From Alopecurus myosuroides (taxonomy: Eukaryota; Streptophyta; Magnoliopsida; Poales; Poaceae), in NCBI GenBank assembly GCA_028641055.1, contig CM054061.1:112972019-113036018 (forward strand): 64,000 nucleotides of DNA, written 5' to 3'. A program made the translations under genes and the position numbers. How positions within the stretch are numbered: the first letter of the stretch is position 1; each line of letters starts with the position of its first letter. Of the stretch, positions 50,301-59,001 are shown piece after piece. The notes beneath the pieces were generated by a model. The model did no database searches. It was not told where the DNA came from and was given only the letters and a program-made list of their open reading frames with translations.

Positions 50301-51616
50301 AGGACTCGTGGCCACTGTACGTGCTATTCCCGAGTGGACAAAACCGTTTTTGGCCTACCTATCACGGGGCGAGTTACCACAGCAAGAGGTGTTAGCAAGG
50401 CAAATTCTGCGGCGAGCAAAGGGATATTCGATCATCAATGGGGAGTTATACAAGAGAAGTGCAGCAGGAGTCTTTTTGCGCTGTGTAGCACCAGAAGAAG
50501 GCCGGCAGATTCTTAAGGAAATCCATGAAGGTGATTGTGGGCATCATGCATCCACAAGATCCCTTGTGGCCAAAGCTTATCGACACGGATTTTTCTGGCT
50601 CACGGCTCTAGCAGATGCGGAGCGCTTAGTGGCAAGATGTGACGGATGTCAAAGGTACGCTCGCCAAACCCACGTGATGGCTATGGAATTACGGACTATT
50701 CCGTTAACTTGGCCGTTCGCGGTTTGGGGTATGGACATGGTTGGTCCCTTTCACATGTCACCTTGCAAGAAGACGCATCTTTTGGTGGCTATTGATAAGT
50801 TTACCAAGTGGGTTGAGGTTATGCCAGTCACCAACTGTGAAGCAGTTACAGCAGTCAAGTTCCTGAAAAGAATTATCTATCGGTTCGGGTATCCCCACAG
50901 TATAATTACCGACAATGGAACCAACATGTCCCTTGGCGCAATGGAAAAGTTTTGTGGTAGCAATGGAATCCGGCTTGACGTAGCATCAGTGGCTCATCCA
51001 TAGGCCAATGGACAAGTGGAGAGGGCAAACCAAGAATTACTTCGTGGACTAAAACCACGACTCCGAGTCCCTTGCATTAGGGCTGCGGGTGCATGGGTCG
51101 AAGAACTACCTTCCGTGGTCTGGGGTATCAACACTACACCTAACAGATCTACTCAGATGACACCATTCTTCACGGTTTATGGTGCGGAAGCAGTGCTGCC
51201 GAGTGATATTATTCATGATTCACCTCGAGTATTAGCTTACGTCGAGGTAGAGAACGAGAAGACCCGGCAGGACGCCGTAGATATGTTAGAAGAACAAAGG
51301 GAACAAGCCCTGGAAAGATCAGCCATATATCAGCAAGATCTACGGAGGTATCATAGCCGGCGCGTGAAAACCCGGGTATTCCAGGAAGGAGACTTGGTTC
51401 TGCGCCTGGTACAGTCAAACGAAGGAAAACACAAATTATCACCACCATGGGAAGGACCGTTTATCATAAGCCGAGAATCTGCATAATGGATCATATTACT
51501 TGGTAGATGCAAGGGAAGAGTCGGCTACAGTTAATGACACCGCTCATACCACTTCATCTATGCAAGAAAGAGACAGACCATGGAACGTGGCTCAGCTACG
51601 TCCATATTATACTTAG
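47260..51616 (+). pseudogene. Protease-RT-RNase H-integrase polyprotein of element G (gag-less, broken)
   Basis: One frame runs from an ATG in the LTR (47260) through the primer site to about 51480. In order: short leader; protease active site MDGGSS (GAC at 47811); RT with YVDD (48973-48984); RNase H with MHFDGT (Asp 49840), Glu at 49954, Asp 50026 and Asp 50176; integrase zinc-binding H-H-C-C region (about 50536-50653); and catalytic core with WGMDMVGPF, TDNGT and GQVERAN. Two TAG codons (48808, 51001) and a frameshift near 51480 break it. The original stop is at 51614-51616. The 2.7 kb of gag present in element B is reduced here to about 0.1 kb. The integrase core Asp, Asp and Glu motifs all remain visible. 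Confidence 0.93.
47360..47376 (+). other. Primer-binding site of element G
   Basis: TGGCGCCCACCGTGGGG begins 2 bp after the LTR. It resembles the site in element B. Confidence 0.78.
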
Positions 51617-52666
51617 TAAAAACTATATTGGCAAGTGGAATTGCACGATGTAACAGGCAGCAGGTTTCAGACGTACTCTTTTCCTATCCAGGGTACCCTT
51701 GGGGACTGGATGGGTTTTCAATGAGGCGGCTTGCTGACCCAACATTCTCATATCAAGAAAAGAAGTGGTTATTCTCATGTTCCTTAATCTCAGTACGTTG
51801 CATATATATAGGTCTTGGGGGCTGATTGCTTGAATAGCACAGTTGCAAACTCAATGACCCGGCCTTGATGCCTATGAGTTATAAGGGCCGATTACTCGCA
51901 AACGAGTACGGCAGCAATCTTATAACCGGACAAAGGAGCCAAACTTTCTTGACTTTTCTTACTTAAGCTCGATGTGACTCGCAATAAAAGTGGCATGATT
52001 TGCTCGCTTACGATTACAATCAGCCATGAAGCCCAATGGGACTTGCCTGACCCTGTTTTCGTATAGATGTAACAACATGGTATCCACGCGAAAGCCGGCT
52101 TATAGTACAAGATTGTCAAAAGGGTCATCTAAACCACAAGTTATGCAGAGTATAAGACTAATAGCTGGAAACTCAATGTTTATCAAGCATAACTTCATTA
52201 CCTATGTGAAACGGCTCCGGGTTTGGGCTTAGCAAACAACAAAACTCGTTCTCTTCGAAAAGACCACATATCCCAGACTCGGAAATTCGGGTCTTGGCGA
52301 TTCGGGATTTTGGAAAAGAAAAAGTAGCTTAGTTGCTAAGGCTCAAAAAACCCAAACATCCGAGTCTTGGGGACTTGGGGACTTAGAAGCAAGTCCGCTC
52401 GTCAACACCCACGAAACTCGGAAACCGAGTCTCACAAAAGGAATCGTAAAGAAAGTCGGATATCAAGAACAAGTTGACTCAAAAGTGGATAAATTTAAAC
52501 GATCAGAAGAAGCACAAAGTGTATCAAGAACTTAGAGTGCATTACAAACTCCGGTAAATAGTATCAAAGGTGCACAGGCGCACCATCCAAAAATAGTTGT
52601 TTTAACGACACATCGATCAACTGACGCGTATGAAGTAGCATCAGGTATCAGGTATCACTCGGCGTT
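51617..52666. other. Non-coding region between pol and antisense gene, element G
   Basis: No gene is seen. It holds several CTTGGGGxCT purine motifs (51813, about 52361-52375) like the polypurine tracts that precede LTRs in this lineage. It also provides the 3' UTR of the antisense gene; a polyadenylation region could lie near 52.55 kb. Confidence 0.55.
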
Positions 52667-55600
52667 CTAGGCCGTGGCGTCCATCTTCGCCTTGCCCTTG
52701 CCATCACTTGGGGTAACAGCAGCACCCGGATCAGTAGTACTGGCTCGCGCAGGAGGAGGAACGACTGGTGTGGAGGTAGCGGGTGCAGAATCGGCTTCAG
52801 CCTTCTTTTTGGCAGCCTCCTCCCTCAACTTAGCAGCTTCCTCCTTCCATCGGGCCAGCATGTCATACGGCTCGGGAAGATCCGACTTAACCGCTTCACC
52901 AGCAGCATCATATGCAGGAACGATGGAATCGACATCCAGGCCGTCAGCAATCACGCTGGCCGGGTAACAGACCTCCTTCTGGACGGCCTGGAAATCCTTC
53001 ACGGAGAACTTGGACCCATCAAGCTTGAATTCCGGGGAACCGCCCATAAGCTTGGCTAGCTCGAGCTTAGGGAAGTAAGCCTTAGCAAGCGCAAGCCCCC
53101 GGGTTACTCCAACCCGGCAGGACGAGCGTTTCCAGTGCCAAATCCACTCGGGGATAGTGGAGCAGGCGTCCAGCATTCTCTTCAGGTCGACATGCCCCTT
53201 ACCCGGCCACCGTATTTCTTGAAGGATCCATTTGGTTCCGGCGCATAGCTGCCGGATAACGCTCTTGATAGTTTTCAGCCTGGCAATGTCATCCTCGTCC
53301 GGCATCACTTCATCCGGACCTGCAGAAATGGAAACATGAGTCAGTAAACTCCGGTTATTTATCAGAAGGGTAACCCGGATGAAGAAACGTACCAAGCAAA
53401 GCACGATACGTATCAGCAATTTGAACAGAAAGGCTCGTTAGATCATCTTCTGCTGTGTGAGCCCTCCTCCTATACTTCTTCATTATCGTCCTACTCCTCC
53501 TGGCCTCAGCCTCGGCCCCCTCACGCAGAGCCACCTCCTTTTCAATGAGCTTGGTGGCCTTTGCCAGTTTCTCCTCAGATTGAGTCACGAAGGACTGCAT
53601 GGATGCAAGAAAGGATTAGCCGGGTAAAGGGGCAAGTTATCAGTCGCTTATACCGTAAAGTTCCAAGCAAATTGTGCATCAATTCACTCGGAACTTGGGG
53701 ACTGGATAAGGAAACAAGCAATATTAGTCGGGTTTACCTCGTGTTTGGCTATTAAAGCCTCCAAGATGTTTTCTTCATTAGCCCTCAAAGCGCGCAGGGT
53801 TTCGAGCATCTGGGCAAACGTCAGATCCTCGGGTTGGACACCGGAAGAGCCGGCAGCCTGGTCGCCTGATGGGGGAGCTTTCCCCGCCCTTGGGGTCGAG
53901 ACCCGGACAGTCTGACTATCCGGGTTGGGAGAACCCATCCTCGTGTCCGGAACCTCGATCTCCTCGTCCACTGGTTCGGATGAAGCAGGAGACCCGGCGG
54001 CTTGGTGAAGTGGATCGCCCAAGGGGCCTTGTTCCTGGTTGTTCTCAATATCACCGCCAGTCGCGGTGTCTACGTTCTCAGTCGGCTCCTCTGTCTGACG
54101 GTTATCCGCCTCCCGGTTATCCATCTCCACATTCTCCGGGTCACTAACGGTGACTTGAGCGCTAAAGAAAGATGAGAAGAGGCAGTTAGCAATGGTGATT
54201 GAAAATTGTCAGGTATCAAAGGATGTCATATAGCAAAAACTTACCCGGTATTTACGGCGTAATCCGGCGGGAGCTCGCTGCTGGAAGCAGACGAAGATGT
54301 CAAAGGGACCGATAGCGGAACCCAGAATTGCCCGGCACGTGGATGGTTAGGAGAAGGGTGGCGCCGAGGAGAATTGGAAGGACGAGGCGGAGGAGCACTG
54401 GCACGATGGACGGGGGAGGTGGAGATGCCCGGGTTAAGGGGATCCTCACCCGGGGAACTCCGAGTTACTCTGCGCTTGGCTGGAAGAGAATCCTTCAAGT
54501 ACGACGAGTTCGATAATTGATGGTTAAGTTGTCGCATGGCATCGAAGGAGTAAGGTTCAGAGGATATAGAAGAGAAAGGAACCTTGGACACTGCCCCTCT
54601 GGTCTTCCTCTTGGCTCCAACTGTTGCCTCTTGATCAGATTCGGTAGCCTCCGGGTCATCCTCGTTATTCTCATCTTCGTCCTCCAGCCCTGCGAACCGA
54701 GTGTATGTCCGTGGGAAAAGTTAAATGGGAGGAAAATGATGCAAGTAAAGATAATACAAGATCCGGGCAAATACCTTCATCACCGTCAGCCGGCTCATCT
54801 TCTTCTTCCGGGTCTCTGGAAGGGGGGGAGGTTTCAACTGTCCAGAAAGGATCATCGGCCTGAGACATAAAGATGAAAATAAGAACTAGGAGCAGTATCG
54901 AGTCAAGATGAGGAAATAAACTTATGAGTATCGGGTCTTACCGCTGGGGCCGGGTTTTCCCGAGTAAATGGAGGTAACCCGGCTATGTTCTTTATCACCT
55001 CCAGCTTCTCCGTAAAGAAACCCTTGATGGTTTTGTTGGTATCCCTGGCTGCAAAGCTCTTGGTGGAATATCGAAGTGCGTCTGTGGTGTGCCCCGAGTA
55101 TTCGCACATCAATTTGGAGCGGATAGAATTGGGTTGGATCCGGAAGTCGACCCAAGTTTTCGCTAAGTTGAGCCCAAGAAGGCCTTGGGCTGAGAGAACG
55201 GCTATCTTAGCTAGCATAGGTATGATTGCCTCCCTGTCCGAGTCAGGGGCGAAAGCGTTGAAATTCTCGGAAGTATTGAGGAGGCCCTCCGAGTAACCCG
55301 GCAGTTTCTTCACGCCGGGTGGAGAGGTGCCGTGGCAGTAGAAGAAGGATAGTTGCCAGTGTTTAACATGGGAGTTCAGATTAAGGGTTGGCATTGGGGA
55401 GTTTTTGCGGCGTTGGATGGATACCCCGCCGCAAGTGAGAAGTGCTCCGTCACCGCTTTCGCGGCACGGCTTGCACTGGAAAAGTTCAATAAAGAGAGTC
55501 AAACTTGGCGGAGTGCACAAGTATGACTCGGATAGGACAATCAAGTGGGTAATATTCAACATAGAGTTAGACCCTATGTCGAATACCCGGAGGCCGTAGT

Positions 55601-56094
55601 GGCTCAGGACCTCGCAAATGAAAGGGTGACCCGGAGGGCGGAATCCCCGGGTCACGTGCTCTATGAAACAGATTACCTCGCCGTCGGCGGGTGTGGGCCG
55701 GGTCTCGTCACCCGGCGCCCTCCAGTGAATGTCCTTCTGAGGGGGGAGAACCCCCAACTCGGCCAATTCTTCCAGCTTGGCCTTTGTGACAGTGGATCGC
55801 CCCCAATTGGCGGATATGGATTGGGTTGTCTTCGCCTGGGCCGGCTGTTTCCCTTGCCTTTTGGGAGCCATGGGATCAACCTGCAAAACACAAGGAAAAA
55901 GGTACAGGAAATAAGACTCGGAAGTATTGGATTATCCGAGTCTGGAGTATCAAGAAAGTATGAAAACTAAGAACTATCCGGGTATCACACCATGGAGTGA
56001 AGATTGCGAGGTATCCGGGTATTAAGTACAACTATGGAGATTATTGGTCACTTACGTATTGAAAAGTATTTGGGGAAGACGGATGGTTGCCCAT
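52667..56094 (-). CDS. Antisense spliced accessory protein of element G (PF04195-related), 618 aa
   Basis: Minus-strand coding exons are 56094-56056, 55880-54942, 54859-54775, 54689-54245, 54161-53738, 53594-53393 and 53319-52667. Every intron has GT-AG ends and is 73-175 bp, and the phases join exactly to 618 codons plus a stop. Residues about 80-290 form the PF04195-like domain (FIEHVTRGFRPPGHPF; LSHYGLRVFDI; KHWQLSFFY). An acidic linker and a Ser/Pro-rich region with basic clusters (AKRKTR, PAKRRVTR; possible nuclear signals) follow. The 53594-53393 exon is a coiled coil. The C-terminal part is mixed helical with a Lys/Glu/Ala-rich coiled coil. The function is unknown. An internal Met at 55871 would give 602 aa. 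It is the only fully open gene in this element. Confidence 0.85.
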
Positions 56095-56389
56095 GTATCT
56101 ACTGCAAGAAAAATAGCCGGAAAAGGAGGATTTTCCGGGTGTCAATGTTATGCGCGGAAAATTGAGGTGAAATGGATCTAGATTGGAAAACTTGCGAACG
56201 ATTCTACGAAGAAATTGGTGATTAATAATGGTAGGAGGATGGGGTGTAATCATCAAACAGGTTGTTAAAGGGGTTAGCGAGCGTCAAATCGATCTAATCC
56301 GGTGCAACAGGAAAAACGGCCCGCGGGTTGACCTAGATCCAATCTAAGGTGAATCGAAAAATTGCGGAGCTATTTTAACGAATACTTAC

Positions 56390-56620
56390 TGGGAGGAGCT
56401 TGAATCTGGCGCGGCGGCGGCCGATGTCGCGGTCTGGATGTCCCCCTGCAACCCTTGATGAGCGGAATGAAGGCGCGGTGGCAGAGTTTGGCGGCGGCGC
56501 GGAACAGTTCAAGGATGAACGTGGCCGGCGGCGGCCTTGCTACGATGGCGGGCTTGAGATTCTTGTGGAATTGCGGAGCGCAGGGAATAAGGAAGCAAAG
56601 GGAAGGTTGGAGTGAAACGT
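56390..56620 (-). other. Non-coding first exon of the antisense gene (5' UTR)
   Basis: Between the TATA box and a strong splice donor (GTAAGTATT at 56389-56381) there is a GC-rich leader with no ATG on the minus strand. The next exon (56101-56056) follows an acceptor TTTTCTTGCAG and holds the first ATG. The upstream edge is estimated from the TATA position. Confidence 0.6.
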
Positions 56621-56646
56621 TGGGATCTAAGTTACCCTCTGGGCTC

Positions 56647-56654
56647 TATTTATA
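56647..56654 (-). promoter_or_regulatory. TATA box of the antisense gene in element G
   Basis: The minus strand reads CTTATAAATAGAGCC around this octamer, a textbook plant TATA box about 30 bp before the inferred leader. It lies outside the LTR, about 390 bp inside the 3' end of the element. Confidence 0.72.
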
Positions 56655-57044
56655 AGATGCGGGCGGATAAACCTATCCTAACGGGCGGAATCCGTAAATT
56701 TTGGGGATAACGGTCATCTGTGCGGATTTTTTGAGATATGCTTCAAGTGTTGAACGTGATATCCGGGCAGAAATAAGAAGGAGATATTTTCCGCGATATC
56801 AGGGTTAATTATCGAGTAAAGTAAGTCGGGCTTTTGGCATTTTTATCAGGGTTTAGACCTGGAAAGCTAAGCCAAGTACTTGGAGAAAAGCCGGGTTACT
56901 ATATGGCCACCATGGAGTTAGGCCTAGCTATTTATCAAAGCACCTTAACCCGGCCTCCATACACTTGTGCGTTTGATATTTTTGCAGGGAATAGCAAGCG
57001 CTTAAAGGAAGGATCCGTGAAGCCCAAGCTATTCTGGGGACTAC

Positions 57045-57518
57045 TGATGGAGGGATAATAACCCGGTAGGCCAACTCCAAGGTGTAACCCGGCCCAAAGG
57101 ACGCTGCGCAAGATCCGGCTAAGGATAAAGAAACTTCTGGAAGGCCCAAGTTTGTAGGCCTCGTAACCCGGATTGTGGGTTACGGTAAAGGAAAGTTAGG
57201 GTTTGTATGTAGTGTCCGGGTAGGATTCAGGGTGCGCCTTGGAGGGTAAGCCAGGGGGTACGGGTGCTTTATAAACCGACCCCTAGGTTTAGTTGAGGGA
57301 GATCCAAGTCTTAGCAATATCACCTGATATCGAATATCCAGTGTAATACGAGAGTTGAGTTATTATATTGAGATCGGAGACTCGGCGACTTGATTGCCGG
57401 CTACCAGATCGAGTATCATCATGTTTTCCTCTGAGCTAAACCCTCTCCCAAACGCCTGTGTCGTCTTGCCCCAAGATCAGTTACCCCCGGTAACGTCTGC
57501 CGTGATTATCCCACGACA
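57045..57518 (+). repeat. 3' LTR of element G (474 bp)
   Basis: Same ends and length as the 5' LTR. A short purine tract (GGGGA, 57036-57040) precedes it. It is followed by the CCTTG duplication and the continuing exon of the element E gene. Confidence 0.95.
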
Positions 57519-58023
57519 CCTTGGGTGGCAGATCCGGCAAGGCGACTGAGCCTCTCCGGGTGACGCCTCTAAACGTGCTTCCTCCCTTGGGCTCCAAGCC
57601 GAACCTTTCCACCGCATGGAACGTGGATATGCTGGATGATGACGATGATGATGAGTAAGTTTTCATTTTCGTGTTTTCCTTTAGTCGAAGATCTTTTTCT
57701 TTTTCCTTATGCCTTTTCTTGATTTGCTTTCTTTCATAGCAGTATTCAAACCATTAGCCCCGGCCAGTATGCTTCTTCTGTTCCTTCTGTGAAGAGAAAG
57801 GAAGCGGCTGCGGGTGAAACTCCAGTCGTCCAGGCCACCAAAAAGTCTCCGAGTCCAGCACCAACAGCTGCGGCTCCAGATTACAGGTTACCTAGTTTCA
57901 TGGGTGGAGCCTCGGTGAGCAAAGAAGTTTCGGGTAGCTCGGCGGATCCTCTGTTCTCCGCCCAAGGCTAGGTAAATGTTGTCACCTCTTTTGTATTTTC
58001 TGCTTCGTCTGATTATGATTTCT

Positions 58024-58184
58024 ATCGGGTGCACGACAGTGCTCCCGATGGGAGTAGCCCCCGAGGCTGTGGTTAATCGCTTGCGATTAGCCATAGACTC
58101 AAGTTTAAGCTTTTTCTTTTCTTACTTTTCTTGATTTTATCGGGTGCACGGCAGTGCTCCCGATGGGAGTAGCCCCTGAGGCTA
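58024..58184 (+). repeat. Duplicated motif between exons of the element E antisense gene
   Basis: Two copies of about 46 bp (58024-58069, 58139-58184), each ATCGGGTGCACGxCAGTGCT followed by CCCGATGGGAGTAGCCCC. The second half resembles the sequence beside LTR E (GTAGCCCCCCAG at 28836). Confidence 0.75.
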
Positions 58185-59001
58185 TACTCGATTGTGTACA
58201 GTCGTGAATAGGCTCAAGAGATTTTTCCCATAACTCGAACTTTTTGTCTTATGCTTTTGCATTCTCTTCTCGACTCCCTTGCTGCCATCGGTCGCCGAGT
58301 GCTCTCGGCTGAGGCCGATTGCGTTTCCCTTCGGGTGGATTGTGACCGACTCGTTGAGGACGGCCAGGCTCTCCAAGGTAAGTCGATCCGCTCCATTTTA
58401 TACGTATTCCATTGATCATGGACTATTTGTTTAAGCTTTATTCGTTGCTCTGTAGATCAAGTCAATCGCCTGAGGGCCAAGAAATCTGAAGCTGTCACTC
58501 GGGTGAAAACCCTTGAGGCCGAGTTGGAGTCCACCCGAAAGGAGCTGGAGTCCTCTCGCAAGTATTCGGCTAATTTTGAGGGGAAGCTCGCCGAGGCCCA
58601 AGAGGCGCTGAAGCAGTTGGAAGAGGCTGGTGCCAAACATGATAACAATCTTGTTAGCATCATCCGCCCTCTGGCCCAGCAATTTGCGGGTAAGCTGCAC
58701 TTGACTGTTCTTCCGTTGCAATGCAATTTAATTGGCTATCTTGCAAATTTACGGTGTCCTTTTGTAGATGTCCTTGGCGTTGCACTGGAGCTACCTGGGA
58801 GCCAGCGATTGGACGCCCTGATGGATTCCTGCGCCCAGCTCCAGAAGCATGCGAGTGGGATTTTCTCCCTTGTTGGCGAAGCCATTCGAGTGTTGACGCA
58901 ATTCCATGAGCGTCTGTTGGTGGATGTGGCGGTTCCGCCTACACTGGGTGGCCTTCTGAAATTTTTACTGGATGACGAAAATATTCTCCATGCTTATTCA
59001 C

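Larger units (their letters stand above)
46884..57518 (+). mobile_element. Ty3/gypsy retrotransposon with antisense spliced gene (element G)
   Basis: Identical-length LTRs (474 bp) flank a protease-RT-RNase H-integrase polyprotein on the plus strand and a multi-exon gene on the minus strand between pol and the 3' LTR. Target duplication CCTTG is at 46879-46883 and 57519-57523. The antisense gene of PF04195 type is characteristic of the Tat-like (RIRE2/Grande) lineage of plant gypsy elements. Almost all of gag is missing, so the element is non-autonomous. Two differences between the LTRs point to a very recent insertion. Confidence 0.93.
28347..58970 (-). mobile_element. Gypsy retrotransposon remnant (element E), split by two insertions
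   Basis: Only the 3' part survives: a 3' LTR in minus orientation (28347-28835), then the antisense gene region on the plus strand. After removing elements C (31044-46611) and G (46884-57518) with one copy of each target duplication, the flanks join cleanly and the gene structure continues. The polymerase region and 5' LTR are missing, lost at the junction with CACTA sequence near 58.96-59.0 kb. The right end is therefore approximate. Confidence 0.75.
30045..58970 (+). pseudogene. Antisense accessory gene of element E (PF04195-related), broken
   Basis: Exon 1 (30045-31017) encodes the PF04195-like domain (HVSRGLSLP, then ISCFLVLCECFLG). Its intron starts GTAATT at 31018 and is interrupted by element C. 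Exon 2 resumes at 46668, is cut by element G after 46883, and continues 57524-57654. Further exons lie at 57740 to about 57970, about 58.27-58.377 kb, 58456-58689 (coiled coil) and 58768 to about 58970. It is homologous in plan to the intact gene in G. Defects are TGA at codon 4 (30054), a frameshift near 30235, TGA at 30325, TAG at 30436 and a truncated 3' end. Confidence 0.75.

Noticed and set aside
53869..54147. Plus-strand frames opposite the antisense gene of element G
   Set aside because: They are shadows of the minus-strand exons, which have splice sites in phase and composition typical of the family.
52667..56094. Calling the PF04195-like protein a transposase
   Set aside because: The family name is historical. 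I see no catalytic triad or nuclease motif, so I give no enzymatic function.
57045..57518. Solo LTR
   Set aside because: It pairs with 46884-47357 in length, sequence and target duplication, so it is the 3' LTR of element G.
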